A stretch of DNA of 64,000 nt from an uncultured bacterium (GCA_937951485.1 CALEDJ010000034.1:62001-126000); one strand, 5' to 3'. Positions 34,620 to 44,726 are shown, counted from the first letter of the stretch. The notes: generated from the letters alone by a model not told the origin. Made by a program: numbers and translations.

Positions 34620-35413
34620 CGGCGTTGCTGCATATTGTGATCGCGGCGTTGCTGGCGCAGGCGCCCGCCGGACCGCCGCCGTCCATCGCGCGACCTCCCG
34701 ATCAAGGCGTGGAACAAATGCAGGTGACCGCGGTGCGCGCTGCGATGAAAGGCCGCGCCGAAAGGGTCGTGGACGCCGAACTCAAAAATCTTGGAAAACT
34801 ATTCGAGAAGTTCCCATTCGATACATTTTCCCTGGAGGCGCAGCGGGATTTTGAAGCGCCGCACGGCGGGCCGACAACGGTTTCTCTGAATGATGTCTAT
34901 GCGCTGGAAGTCACGCCGCTCCGTCGGTTGGAGACCGGTGAAGTGGAACTGGATGCACGGATTGTGTCATTGGCGGGGGATGCGCCGGTGGGTGCGCTGA
35001 TCACGAAAGCGAAGGCGGCTCCGGGCCAGGCGCTGATCTTCCGTGGGCTGCCGCTGGACGACGGAGAGTTGATTGTTATAATGAATTTCGGGCGGCAGGA
35101 TGGCGATCAGGGCGGGCAATCCTCCCCCGATGCCGACCAGGATGAAAGCGAAGAACAGAAACATCCCCCGCAACCCCAGGAGCAGGAACCGGACGCACCC
35201 GACGAAGCCCAGGAAGATTCGTCGGAAAATGACGCAGATATGCAGCCGCCTGAAACCGAGACCAAATCCATGGCGGATGAGGATGTGTCTTCGGACAAGG
35301 AATTGCAGAATCTGGAAGCCCTCTTGCAGTCTCTGGAAGAGCAGGATCAGCGCGAACGGCGTGAATTGTTGAACCGGCAGGACTGGATGGAAATGCGCAA
35401 GGATTGGTGGTGA
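34616..35413 (+). CDS. Secreted acidic protein of the Bat operon, unknown function
   Basis: A 265-residue protein with a signal peptide (TALLHIVIAALLAQAPAG), a folded-looking part of about 140 residues with alternating strands, then a strongly acidic Asp/Glu/Gln/Ser linker (DADQDESEEQKHPP...). It ends in a charged helix (ELQNLEALLQSLEEQDQRER) and NRQDWMEMRKDWW. I do not recognise the fold. Its position between the TPR gene and BatD suggests a structural or adaptor part of the complex. It overlaps the BatD start as TGATG. Confidence 0.75.
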   Translation: MTALLHIVIAALLAQAPAGPPPSIARPPDQGVEQMQVTAVRAAMKGRAERVVDAELKNLGKLFEKFPFDTFSLEAQRDFEAPHGGPTTVSLNDVYALEVTPLRRLETGEVELDARIVSLAGDAPVGALITKAKAAPGQALIFRGLPLDDGELIVIMNFGRQDGDQGGQSSPDADQDESEEQKHPPQPQEQEPDAPDEAQEDSSENDADMQPPETETKSMADEDVSSDKELQNLEALLQSLEEQDQRERRELLNRQDWMEMRKDWW

Positions 35414-37248
35414 TGCGAGGCATGAGACAGCGAATAACGGCATATATGACCGCAGTCGCGGCGTCCGTAATTGTTTGCCTGGCCTGTGATCCGGCCGCCG
35501 CGCAGCCATCCGTCAGCGCATCCGTGGACCAAAAGGAAGTGGGTGTGGAAGAACTGTTTATAATCACGGTGACGGCGGAGGGCGGCGGGCGCATCGCGGA
35601 GCCGGTTATCCCCCACTCTGATGAAATCCGGTTCAACCGATCCCCCCTGCACCAGAGTTCTTCCACTTCCATTCAAATCATCAACGGCCGTCCGTCGCGA
35701 TTCACTCAACGGCAATGGACATTCCGGGCATGGGCCACCCGCGAAGGCGAATTGACCATTCCACCGATTGCCGTGCGGATTGACGACAGGAATTATCTGA
35801 CCGAAGCCATCCGCATCCGCGCAGTGAAGCGCGCTTCGTCGCCGATTCCCGTGCCGGAGGCGCAACGTCCGCAACCGCGCGCGGAGGATCGCGCGGGACA
35901 AGACCGCATGCCGACGCTTGACGACGCGGTGCGTATCGAAAGCACAGTGAACAAGCAACGGGTCTATCAGGGCGAGGCCGTGCAGTTGGAGTTGCGCATC
36001 CTGACACTGAACATGGCCGGCGTACGCGCGCAATACAACGGGCGCTCCATCCCGCCGCCGACCACGGAAGGTTTCTATGCGCTTCCGCCGGTGCAGGAGG
36101 AGCGCATAGAGACACGCGATGGCTGGGAGTATCGGACCACCCTGGTGCGTCAACTGCTTTTCCCCACCGGCGCCGGCACATTTGAGATAGGCGCATGGCA
36201 TTGGGAAGGCTATATCTGGGGCTACACCCGGGAAGGACCACACCAGACCTACAAGGCGCTTTCCACCCCCCCGATTGAAATTACCGTGCGACCATTGCCG
36301 CCGCGTCCCGACAATTTCAGCGGGGCGGTCGGCCAATTCAAGGTCACAGCCAATCTCCTGCAGACCGATGTCATGCAGGGCGCGCCCACGCAACTGACCG
36401 TGCGGGTGCGCGGCGAGGGCAATCCAGACGCCATCGGCCCGCCGCAACTGCCGCCAATCCCCTGGGCGCAGGTGTCCGGCCCGATAACCGAAACCAGGCC
36501 CTTCTCGCCCGACGAATGGGGCCTGGTGGAGAAGGTGTTCAACTACACCATCCTGCCGCTGGAGGCGGGCGAACGCGTCATTCCCGAGATCACTTTCTGC
36601 TATTTCGCGCCCGCTATCGGCCAATACCGAACAGAGCGGGTGCCGCCGTTTTCAGTGCATGTGAATCCGGCACGGGAGGCGGACCGGCTGCTGGTGGTCG
36701 GGGGCGCACAGGAACCGGCAGAAACGCGGGTGACCCTGCTCAGCGAGGATATCTACGGCATTGTCACCCATGTGTCCGGATTGCGCCCGCAGCGCAGCGG
36801 CGCGGCGACGAACGCCGTCGCGGGGCTTGCACCGCCCCTGGCCTACGGAGCGCTGTTCTTGTTCACCCGGCGGCAACGGCGTTTTGCCACCGATAGCCGA
36901 TATGCCCGCAATCGGCGGGCGCGTGCACGTGCGCGCAAGCGCCTCAGAGATATGGGCCGATCGGAAACGCCCGCAGATGCCTTGTACAAGGCGCTGACGG
37001 GCTTTCTCGCGGACAAGTTTGACGTCAACGAGGCCGGCATGACTTCCGAAGACGCCCGGATGCTCTTGGAAGCACACCACGCGCCCGCTGACGTGATGGA
37101 GAATTACCTCAAGGTGCTGCGCGTCTGCGAGCGGGAACGCTATGCGGCGGCGCGCCTCAACGCCGATGAACTGGGCGCACTGGTGTGCGGCGCGGAAACG
37201 GTGATGGACCGATTGGAGGAGTTTCTGAAGAAAGGGGCGAAATCATGA
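35413..37248 (+). CDS. BatD-family protein
   Basis: A 611-residue protein from ATG 35413, with AAGGA nine bases before. It has a signal peptide (AAVAASVIVCLACDPAAA-like region), then the BatD start SVSASVDQKEVGVEELFIIT. Tandem Ig-like beta domains follow, with the typical GRPSRFTQRQWTFRAWATRE and LTVRVRGEGNPDAIGPPQLP. A membrane helix near residue 475-490 (AGLAPPLAYGALFLF) leads to a basic cytoplasmic tail of about 120 residues. BatD is the large periplasmic partner of BatA/BatB. The stop overlaps the next gene by ATGA. Confidence 0.88.
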   Translation: MRGMRQRITAYMTAVAASVIVCLACDPAAAQPSVSASVDQKEVGVEELFIITVTAEGGGRIAEPVIPHSDEIRFNRSPLHQSSSTSIQIINGRPSRFTQRQWTFRAWATREGELTIPPIAVRIDDRNYLTEAIRIRAVKRASSPIPVPEAQRPQPRAEDRAGQDRMPTLDDAVRIESTVNKQRVYQGEAVQLELRILTLNMAGVRAQYNGRSIPPPTTEGFYALPPVQEERIETRDGWEYRTTLVRQLLFPTGAGTFEIGAWHWEGYIWGYTREGPHQTYKALSTPPIEITVRPLPPRPDNFSGAVGQFKVTANLLQTDVMQGAPTQLTVRVRGEGNPDAIGPPQLPPIPWAQVSGPITETRPFSPDEWGLVEKVFNYTILPLEAGERVIPEITFCYFAPAIGQYRTERVPPFSVHVNPAREADRLLVVGGAQEPAETRVTLLSEDIYGIVTHVSGLRPQRSGAATNAVAGLAPPLAYGALFLFTRRQRRFATDSRYARNRRARARARKRLRDMGRSETPADALYKALTGFLADKFDVNEAGMTSEDARMLLEAHHAPADVMENYLKVLRVCERERYAAARLNADELGALVCGAETVMDRLEEFLKKGAKS

Positions 37249-38030
37249 CCATGATCGCCCTGTTTCTCTTTGCCGATCTCGCGGCGGGCGATGTGTATCA
37301 TGAGATTTTCGAGCACGCCAATGCCGCCTACGCCGCCGGGAATTTCCAGGCGGCGGCCAACGGTTACGAGCAACTCGCGGCATCCGGTGTTGTGCTGCCG
37401 GAAGTCTTTTTCAACCTCGCCAACGCCTACTACAGGCAGGGCAGAATCGGTCTTGCCATTTTGAATTATGAGCGCGCGCTCCGCCTTGCGCCGGGATTCG
37501 ATTCGGCGCGCGACAACCTCGACAAGGCCCTGCGTGAAACCGCGCACAACCTGGGCCGTCCCCTCCCACCCGCATGGGAACAAAGCCTCTTCTTCTGGCA
37601 TGATGCGTTGTCCTATACCGAAACGCGCACGGCGGCAATCGCCTTCTGGCTGCTGTTCTGGGGATTGTTGGCGCTGCGCCAATGGCGGCCACTGCCGTAT
37701 GTACGCGGAGCGGCGATGGCGGCGGGACTGCTGACACTGGCTTTCACCGGATCCGCGTGGATAAAGGCGCATCCGCATCCCCTGGCGGTCGTGGTGAGCG
37801 ACAAGGCCGCTGTCCGCCACGGAAAAAGTGATCAGGAAAGCGTTCGCTTTGAACTATTTGAAGGCGATCGCGTGTTGATCGATCGGCGGGAAGACGGCTG
37901 GGCGCGCGTGGAAAAAGCGGGTGGCGAGCGCGGCTGGGTCCGCGATAGCGACGTGGCCTTGGTCGGCCCGCCCTATGAATTTCAGACGACGCGATATGAT
38001 ATCAAGCCCAACATGGAGCAAGTTCCTTGA
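37245..38030 (+). CDS. TPR and SH3-like membrane protein (BatE-type)
   Basis: A 261-residue protein. After a signal-like start, two TPR units are clear (ANAAYAAGNFQAAANGYEQL, then NLANAYYRQGRIGLAILNYE). Two membrane helices follow (AAIAFWLLFWGLLAL and AAMAAGLLTLAFTGSAWI), and a bacterial SH3-like domain ends the protein (AAVRHGKSDQES...GWVRDSDVALVG). TPR plus SH3 is the standard BatE layout and may bind peptidoglycan. It is the last Bat gene; its stop overlaps the TTG start of glnD, so the operon probably continues. Confidence 0.88.
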   Translation: MTMIALFLFADLAAGDVYHEIFEHANAAYAAGNFQAAANGYEQLAASGVVLPEVFFNLANAYYRQGRIGLAILNYERALRLAPGFDSARDNLDKALRETAHNLGRPLPPAWEQSLFFWHDALSYTETRTAAIAFWLLFWGLLALRQWRPLPYVRGAAMAAGLLTLAFTGSAWIKAHPHPLAVVVSDKAAVRHGKSDQESVRFELFEGDRVLIDRREDGWARVEKAGGERGWVRDSDVALVGPPYEFQTTRYDIKPNMEQVP

Positions 38031-40735
38031 GTGACAGGTTTGCAGAACTGGCGGCGCGGGCGCGGGCGGGGGACCCGGCGTTTGGGCGGGTGTCCCGCGA
38101 GGAATGCGTGGAGGCGGCGCGCGGGTTTGTGGCGCAGCAATGGGAGGCGGTGCGCCGAAAGCATGCGGCCGGAGAGTCCGGCAGCAATGTGTTGCGGCGG
38201 CTGACGGAGGCCGCCGACACGGTGGTGCGGGGGGTGGTGGAATTCGGGATGCACCACACGGGCGACCGGGAGAAGTTGCTGAGCAGCATTGCGATGTGCG
38301 CCCTGGGCGGGTATGGGAGGTGCGAGATGAGTCCCCGCTCGGATTTGGATGTGTGCCTGCTGTACGATCGGCGGCTCAGCCGGGAGATCAGGGCGCTCAA
38401 CGGCTATCTGCTGCCGTTCTTATGGGACATGGGTTTCAAGACCGGGTACACGGTGCAGAGCGTGTCGGAGGCGGTGAAACTGGCCCGGAGCGATCCGGAG
38501 GCGTACACCACCTATGCGCAGGCGCGGCTGCTGCTGGGGTCGAGCAAACTGTTCGCGCGGCTGCGGATGCAGTTGCAGGGACTGAAAGCGCGCGACCTGG
38601 AGCCCATTCTCCGGCACATCCGCAAGCGGGAAATACCGGAGGAATTGCCGCCGGAACACCGCGATCTCTACAACATTGAGCCGGATATCAAGGAAAACAT
38701 CGGCGGCCTGCGCGATTTTCACGCGGCGCAGTGGATGATCATGATCACGCATGGCCCGCTTTCACTGGATGATTTGCAGCGTTTGGGACATTTGAGCGCG
38801 GATGAATACCTGGGTCTGGTGGAGGCGCTGGATTTTGTCTGGCGGGTGCGCAATGAAATGCATTTTTACACCGGCAAACCCGAGAACCATCTCGATTTCG
38901 CCATGCAGGGGCACGTGGCGGCGGCATTGGGCTATGGCGGCGAAATGCACGAGGCCATTGACCGGCTGATGCAGGATTATTACACCGCCGCGCAACGCAT
39001 CCGACATTTCCTCATGCTCGCGGCACGCCTGTGCGATCAGCGGATCTCCGCGCGTTTTTCTGAAAATCCAGGACTGGGTCCCAGCCGTTCCCGCTTTACG
39101 GTGTATCAGGGCCAACTCTGCGCAGGCATGCTGGACCGCAAATGGTTCGCGGAGAATCCCGCCCGCCTGATGCAGGTCTTTTGGGAAAGCGCGCGCCGCG
39201 TTGCGCCGCTGAGTTACGCGATGCAGTCCTGGGTGAGGGACAATCTGCCGCTCGCGGGCAACGCTTTTCGGGCCAGCGATGTGGTTCGCCGCTATTTTGT
39301 GGCGATATGCAACCGCCCGATACATGCGGGCAGGGTGTTGCGGCAGGCCGCCACAGTCGGCCTGCTCCAAGCCTATCTGCCGGAATTCAGTGCCATCCGC
39401 GGCATCGTGCGCTATGAGGATTTTCACAGTTACCCCGTGGATGAACACACCCTGCGCGCCGTCGAGGCCCTGGCGGAAATCCCCCGGCTCAACGGTTCCG
39501 TAGGCGGCGTGCTGCGCAAGACGCTGGAGCACGTCCGGGACCCGCACATCCTGGTGATGGCGATTCTGTTTCACGACATGGGAAAGGCCTCCGGGGAAAC
39601 GCACGTGGCGGAAAGCGCGCGCACGGCGCGCGCCATCTGCGAACGCATCGGCATGCCGGAAGATGAAACGGAGCGCATCGTTTTTCTTGTGGAGCATCAC
39701 CTGCTCATGAGCAACATCGGCTTCTATCGCGACACGGACAACGTGGAAACGCTGAATCAATTCGCGGAATTGATGAAAACCGATGAACGGCTCCGAGAAC
39801 TCCTGCTCCTGACCTATGCCGACCTCGCCGCCGTTGGTCCGAATGTGTGGAACGACTGGAAAGGTGCGCTGCTGATCAAACTGTTTCTCAAAACGGAGCG
39901 CATCCTGCTGGGGCGGTCGCATGTGGCGGAAGAGGAATACTGGACCCTGCCAAAGGCCGACGAGGTGCGGGCGCGCCTGACCGATCCGCTGCGCGGCGAG
40001 ACCGACGCCTATTTGCGCGCACTGGGTGAGCGGTATTTCATTGCGTTTTCCCCGGATGCCATCGCCCGGCACATGGAATGCCTCGCAGAGGCGCGTGCGA
40101 CCGGATTGGCGCTGCGCTGCGACACCCATGAGGACACCGGCATGAGCGAGGTGGTCGTGTGTACGCGCGACCGGCTTGGATTGTTTTCGGAAATTGCCGG
40201 CGGCTTCGCGTCGCAACTGGTCAATGTCGAAGGGGCCGCGCTATTTACGTTGGATGACGGCTGGGTGGTGGATTGCTTTACCGTGAAAGATGCGGCCAAT
40301 GACCGTCCGATGACGCCGGCGCAGTTTCAGGGGGTGGCGCGGGTGCTGCGCGAGGTCATTCTGGAAGGTCGTGATATCCGGGGATATGTGGAGCATTCGC
40401 GGCGGCGGCTTTTCGCCTTGTTGCAGCCGCGCGTGCCCATTCGCACGCGCATCGAATTCGACAACACCGCCTCCGCCACCGACACCGTGATTGACATCGA
40501 GACCGGCGACCGCACCGGTTTGTTGTATGATATAGCCAGGGCTTTGTCCGGAATGGGTGTGGATATTTTGTCCGCGCGCATCATGACCGACGCCCGGCGC
40601 GTGCGAGATGCATTCTATGTGCGCCTCAACAACAAGAAGATTGAAGACTATGCCACCCAAAACGCCATCCGGAACGGATTACAGGAAGCCGTCCTTCCCG
40701 CAATGACCGCCGACGCCAAAGGAGTTTCCACATGA
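38027..40735 (+). CDS. glnD: [Protein-PII] uridylyltransferase / uridylyl-removing enzyme
   Basis: A 902-residue bifunctional GlnD of normal length. It has the nucleotidyltransferase motif GGYGRCEMSPRSDLDVCLL near residue 95-113, the PII-binding middle region, an HD hydrolase domain (ILFHDMGKASGETH near residue 515, and LVEHHLLMS) and two C-terminal ACT domains (VVVCTRDRLGLFSEIAGGF, and TVIDIETGDRTGLLYDIARA). It adds UMP to PII when glutamine is low and removes it when high, using the ACT domains to sense glutamine. TTG 38027 overlaps the previous stop and has GGAG upstream. No glnB or glnK is in the window. Confidence 0.96.
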   Translation: MSDRFAELAARARAGDPAFGRVSREECVEAARGFVAQQWEAVRRKHAAGESGSNVLRRLTEAADTVVRGVVEFGMHHTGDREKLLSSIAMCALGGYGRCEMSPRSDLDVCLLYDRRLSREIRALNGYLLPFLWDMGFKTGYTVQSVSEAVKLARSDPEAYTTYAQARLLLGSSKLFARLRMQLQGLKARDLEPILRHIRKREIPEELPPEHRDLYNIEPDIKENIGGLRDFHAAQWMIMITHGPLSLDDLQRLGHLSADEYLGLVEALDFVWRVRNEMHFYTGKPENHLDFAMQGHVAAALGYGGEMHEAIDRLMQDYYTAAQRIRHFLMLAARLCDQRISARFSENPGLGPSRSRFTVYQGQLCAGMLDRKWFAENPARLMQVFWESARRVAPLSYAMQSWVRDNLPLAGNAFRASDVVRRYFVAICNRPIHAGRVLRQAATVGLLQAYLPEFSAIRGIVRYEDFHSYPVDEHTLRAVEALAEIPRLNGSVGGVLRKTLEHVRDPHILVMAILFHDMGKASGETHVAESARTARAICERIGMPEDETERIVFLVEHHLLMSNIGFYRDTDNVETLNQFAELMKTDERLRELLLLTYADLAAVGPNVWNDWKGALLIKLFLKTERILLGRSHVAEEEYWTLPKADEVRARLTDPLRGETDAYLRALGERYFIAFSPDAIARHMECLAEARATGLALRCDTHEDTGMSEVVVCTRDRLGLFSEIAGGFASQLVNVEGAALFTLDDGWVVDCFTVKDAANDRPMTPAQFQGVARVLREVILEGRDIRGYVEHSRRRLFALLQPRVPIRTRIEFDNTASATDTVIDIETGDRTGLLYDIARALSGMGVDILSARIMTDARRVRDAFYVRLNNKKIEDYATQNAIRNGLQEAVLPAMTADAKGVST

Positions 40736-42144
40736 ACCGATCTCGAATAACCGCCGCGTTGATTGTTCTGACTGTCGCCATGGCCAGCGGCGTCACCGCG
40801 GCGCAAAGCCCGCTGCTCAAGGAAATCGAGGACAGTTTCGTTCGCCTGCACGAGCAGATCGGCCCCAGCGTTGTCAGCATTGAAGTGAAAGGGGCTGCCG
40901 GGGAAGAAATGTCCGAAATGGACCTGTTCCATCGCTTTTTCGGGATTCCCGGCCCCGAGGGTGGCCCGCGCACGCCCCGACCGCGCCCCCAGGCGCAAGG
41001 TTCCGGCTTCATCTACGATCAGAAGGGGCACATCGTCACGAACAACCATGTCATCGAAGGCGCGGACCAAATCCTGGTCAGATTGTGGAACGGCAGCGAA
41101 TACGCAGCGAGTGTTGTCGGCGCGGACCCGGAGAGCGATCTTGCGGTGGTGAAGATCGAAAACGTTGAGAATCTGCCGCCGGCGCGTCTGGGGGACTCTG
41201 ACGCCATAAAGGTGGGTCAGTTCGCGGTGGCCATCGGCAGTGCGCGTGGCTTCGAGGGATCCGTTTCCTTCGGGCACATCAGCGCCATTGGCCGCGAAGG
41301 GCTGCGGGGACTTGCGGTGCAGGGGCTGACCTTCCAGAATCTTGTCCAGACCGATGCCGCCATCAACCTTGGCAACAGCGGCGGGCCGCTCTGCAATATT
41401 GCGGGCGAAGTCATCGGCATCAACACAGCCATTGTGTGGGGCGCGAACTCCATCGGCTTTGCCGTGCCGGTGAACACCGCCAGGACCGTCATCCCGCAAT
41501 TGATAGAGCAGGGGCAAGTCACGCGGGGCTACCTCGGCGTGGCCATCGAGGACGCAAAACTCTACGCCGACGCCGCCGGGCTTCCGGACAGTAAAGGCGC
41601 GTTTGTGAAACGGGTGCAACCGGGCACCCCCGCCGAGTCCGCGGACGTGCGCGTCTATGACGTGATCCGCAAGGTGAACGGCGAGACAGTGAACGACGCC
41701 GCCGACCTCGTCCGTAAAATATCGGCATTCCCGCCGGGGTCCCATGTGACGGTGCAGGTCTGGCGCAACGGCACGGAGGTGGACATTCCCGTGGAACTCC
41801 ACCAGCGGGATTTGGCCGTCGTGCAGCCCGACCGCGAACAGGACATCCTGGGCATCCGCGTGCGCGGCACAACGCCGGAAATCGTCGAGCGCCTGGGCCT
41901 GGACCCAACCGTCAAAGGGGTTGTCGTCACAGACGTGAAATCGGGCAGCCCCGGGCACGACGCCCGTCTGGCCGCCGGGGACCTGATCATCGAAGTGGCC
42001 CAAACGCCTGTCTCCACGCCCGGCGAATTCATCGCAGCGATGAAAGAACATGCCCAGCCCGGGAAGTCGGTCTTCATCCGCTTCATCCGGGCCGGCAGTA
42101 CGGAACCCGACATCACTGTGATCCGCGTGCCGACAACACCGTAA
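40732..42144 (+). CDS. Do/DegP-family periplasmic serine protease
   Basis: A 470-residue protein with a signal peptide (TAALIVLTVAMASGVTAAQ). The trypsin-like triad is intact: H106 in IVTNNHVIEG, D136 in ADPESDLAVVKI and S216 in INLGNSGGPL. Two PDZ domains follow (GYLGVAIEDAKLYAD..., and ILGIRVRGTTPEIVERLGL). It degrades or refolds damaged envelope proteins as an oligomer. The ATG overlaps the glnD stop by ATGA. The name could be degP, degQ or mucD, and the sequence does not decide between them. Confidence 0.95.
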   Translation: MNRSRITAALIVLTVAMASGVTAAQSPLLKEIEDSFVRLHEQIGPSVVSIEVKGAAGEEMSEMDLFHRFFGIPGPEGGPRTPRPRPQAQGSGFIYDQKGHIVTNNHVIEGADQILVRLWNGSEYAASVVGADPESDLAVVKIENVENLPPARLGDSDAIKVGQFAVAIGSARGFEGSVSFGHISAIGREGLRGLAVQGLTFQNLVQTDAAINLGNSGGPLCNIAGEVIGINTAIVWGANSIGFAVPVNTARTVIPQLIEQGQVTRGYLGVAIEDAKLYADAAGLPDSKGAFVKRVQPGTPAESADVRVYDVIRKVNGETVNDAADLVRKISAFPPGSHVTVQVWRNGTEVDIPVELHQRDLAVVQPDREQDILGIRVRGTTPEIVERLGLDPTVKGVVVTDVKSGSPGHDARLAAGDLIIEVAQTPVSTPGEFIAAMKEHAQPGKSVFIRFIRAGSTEPDITVIRVPTTP

Positions 42145-42309
42145 CAAATACGCACCGGCGGGAAATCGGAAAGAACGCATCCTGTGCGTTTCGCCTGGAT
42201 GGATGGGCGACATATTCCGGGCTGATTGCCGGTATGCCCAAACAACTCGTGCCGGTCTGCTAAAATGGCATACGCTGGAAAAACAGGGGACAATTGCGCG
42301 GAGAAATGG

Positions 42310-43284
42310 ATGCAATTTGCCGATTCTGATACCTGCCGTGAAGGCAGCGACAGCGGGGACAGCGCTGAAACGCGCCAGGGGGAGACGCGCACGCAGGCGA
42401 CCGAGGAGGCGCTTGCGGCTGCGCGTCGCGAGCGCGACGCGGCCCAGGCCGCTGCGGAACGCATGGCCGCAGAGGCAACCGCCATTCTTGAACGGCTCCA
42501 GGGCAACCAGGCGGCGTTCGATCAGATGCTGGAAAGGTTGTCGGCTGCGGCGCGGCGGCGCATGGCGTCCGAGGACATGACAGCGGACGCGGGACTGGCG
42601 GAGGAATTGGAAGACGCGCGCGCCGAGGCGGAAGCGTACCGCGCCCAGTTGGAAGAAGAGCGTGCGCGCATGGCGAGGGAATTGGCCCAGGCGCATGCGG
42701 AACGCGAACTCGCCGAGACGGAACTGGAATCGCTGCGCGCGGAACGTGGCAACCTGACTGTGGCCCTGGAAGCGGCGCGCGGCCGCATCGGCGCGATGGA
42801 AAAGGAACTCGACAAGACGCGCAAGCAGATGTCTCTCCGGACGGCGGAACTGGACGCACTGCGCCGCGCGGCGGCGCAGCAGGTGGCGGCGGCGCAGGTT
42901 CAAGCGGGCGAACTGGAACAGCGCCTCGCCCATGCGGAAACCGTCTTGGAGGCGCTCAGGCAAACCTGCCGCGCCACGGACAGCAGCCTGCAGCGTCAGG
43001 CTGCGGGGCTATTGGAAGCGGCAGATGTGCTGAAGGCGCTCGCCGACCGCCACGCCCTCATGAAAAATGCCGGCTTGGAACAGACGCCATCCGCCGTACG
43101 TGCGGACCGGCAGGAATTCCTCTTTGCGGCGAACGAAGACAGCAACCAATCCCCGGAAGATGAAGCGGATATTCTGCCCTCCGATGATACGCCGACTCCC
43201 CCATCCTCCCAACAGGAACAACTCCGCGCCATCGCGCAGCAGGTCCTGCGTGACACCCCCCCGGAGACGCCTCACGAGCACTGA
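42310..43284 (+). CDS. Long coiled-coil protein, unknown function
   Basis: A 324-residue protein from ATG 42310 (GGAG at 42299-42302); an in-frame ATG at 42265 lacks a site. Residues 25-235 are nearly continuous Ala/Glu/Arg heptads (TEEALAAARRERDAAQAAAE, EELEDARAEAEAYRAQLEEE), which predict a long coiled coil. A polar acidic C-terminus (EDSNQSPEDEADILPSDD) follows. There is no signal peptide or membrane helix, so it is probably cytoplasmic. Coiled coils of this composition show false similarity to SMC or myosin; no specific family is claimed. Confidence 0.7.
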   Translation: MQFADSDTCREGSDSGDSAETRQGETRTQATEEALAAARRERDAAQAAAERMAAEATAILERLQGNQAAFDQMLERLSAAARRRMASEDMTADAGLAEELEDARAEAEAYRAQLEEERARMARELAQAHAERELAETELESLRAERGNLTVALEAARGRIGAMEKELDKTRKQMSLRTAELDALRRAAAQQVAAAQVQAGELEQRLAHAETVLEALRQTCRATDSSLQRQAAGLLEAADVLKALADRHALMKNAGLEQTPSAVRADRQEFLFAANEDSNQSPEDEADILPSDDTPTPPSSQQEQLRAIAQQVLRDTPPETPHEH

Positions 43285-43302
43285 CCTTCCCTGCAGAACG
43301 GG

Positions 43303-44688
43303 CTATTCCCGGCGCAGCACGCGCCCGATCAGGCCGTTGACGCCGTTGACCATCTCGTCTTCAACCGAGGGGGCCCAACCGACCGGCGAGGCGTACTGCG
43401 TCTGGATGACAGTCGCCTGATAAACGCCCTGCCGGACGATTTCGCGCGTCGGGATATAAAGGTTATGTTCGCCCATGTAAGCGAAAACCATGATGGGACG
43501 TTCCTGCCGCCAGGCGTCCTTGACACGCATGCCGATGGGCGCGCAGACCTCGCCCTGCATTGCCACGAAGATGAGCGGGCCAATGGTGGCGGCGATGCAT
43601 TCCTCGTAGCGGCAGGGGAACTCGCGCGGCGCGTCGTATTCCTGCACCAGAAATCCGTCGTCGGTGCAGACCCGGTCTGTGGTGCGCGTGGGGAACGGAA
43701 TGTTCTCCTCATAATGGCGAATCAGGGCACGAATCCAATTGGTGCCGCGGTCCTTGTGCGGGTACGGCACGAAGCCGATGTCCTTGGGATGGAAATTGGC
43801 GAGACGTTTGGCTTCTTCATACGGCATCGGCTTGGCCAGCGGCAGGGAGATGACCTCCCGTCGCGCGTGGATCGGGCCGGTCACATCCTGCATGGGCCGT
43901 GCGGCGATGGTCATGACCTCGTCGGCCAGTTTGAATCCGATTTGCTCCACAACATCGCGCGGCGCGTTCATGCCGTGTTTAGTGAACTGGTTGCCGCCGC
44001 AGGCGTCGGCATACATCGCCAGGCAGCCCGGCACGCGCTCCTCGATCGCGTTCACCGCGACGCCGGGATGCCCCGCCCCGATGGCATTGTCGGAAAAGTC
44101 ATCGAGAGGATGCACGGGATGATTGAAGAGCATCGCGATCACGGCGTCGTCCCGCCGCACGCGGAGCAGTTGCACCTCGTAATCAATCGGGGCGCGCCCC
44201 ATATTCTTCAGAAAATACGCATGTCCCCACCCGAATTCCAGCAGCACAGGCCCGGATTCGTTGTCCATCGCCTCGCGGATCAAATCAAATATCCGCGCGG
44301 CGAGCCAGCGCCCGTATTCAAAATTTTCCGGGACGATCTGGATGGGCGCGGCGTGATTGTGTGTGGCGAGCAGGACCAGGCAGGCCGGGTCCAGACCCAG
44401 TTCATCGCGGCAGCGCTGCCGCAAAATCGGCGTGGCGACATCGAGACAGTTGAGATCATAGGTGACAATCACCATGCGTCGCGTGCCGTCAAACAACGTC
44501 AATGCCCGCGCATAGATGTCGTCGTGCACGCTTTCCAGGCGGTCGCCCATAACGCCCACGGGCCGCGTGGCGATGTCCGGTGTAATGACCGCCTTTGCAG
44601 TGCCTGCCTGCAGCACCATGACATCGGCACGGGCAAAGGCAGCGGGAATGAACGATGCCACGATGAGAAGAAACGCATATTTGCACAT
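43303..44688 (-). CDS. Secreted neutral/alkaline ceramidase-like hydrolase
   Basis: Start 44688 (MCKYAFLLIVASFIPAAFA) gives a 461-residue exported protein with AAGG nine bases upstream; ATG 44694 is an alternative. The N-terminal pattern of the neutral/alkaline ceramidase family is present: LQAGTAKAVITPD, VTYDLNCLD, LLATHNHAAP with zinc-type His residues, and AMLFNHPVHPL. The family hydrolyses N-acyl linkages, but in these bacteria many members are stand-alone with unknown substrates. It is the last gene of a minus-strand operon with an MFS transporter and a UroD-like protein, so a role in a catabolic pathway is more likely than sphingolipid turnover (inference). Confidence 0.82.
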   Translation of the reverse strand: MCKYAFLLIVASFIPAAFARADVMVLQAGTAKAVITPDIATRPVGVMGDRLESVHDDIYARALTLFDGTRRMVIVTYDLNCLDVATPILRQRCRDELGLDPACLVLLATHNHAAPIQIVPENFEYGRWLAARIFDLIREAMDNESGPVLLEFGWGHAYFLKNMGRAPIDYEVQLLRVRRDDAVIAMLFNHPVHPLDDFSDNAIGAGHPGVAVNAIEERVPGCLAMYADACGGNQFTKHGMNAPRDVVEQIGFKLADEVMTIAARPMQDVTGPIHARREVISLPLAKPMPYEEAKRLANFHPKDIGFVPYPHKDRGTNWIRALIRHYEENIPFPTRTTDRVCTDDGFLVQEYDAPREFPCRYEECIAATIGPLIFVAMQGEVCAPIGMRVKDAWRQERPIMVFAYMGEHNLYIPTREIVRQGVYQATVIQTQYASPVGWAPSVEDEMVNGVNGLIGRVLRRE

Positions 44689-44726
44689 GGCCATATCCTT
44701 TGCACAATTTAAGGTTCCAAAGACGA

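Noticed and set aside
40648-42963. A 771-codon minus-strand frame across three genes.
   Set aside because: It covers the antisense of glnD, the Do protease and the coiled-coil gene and shows His/Arg-rich non-protein composition.
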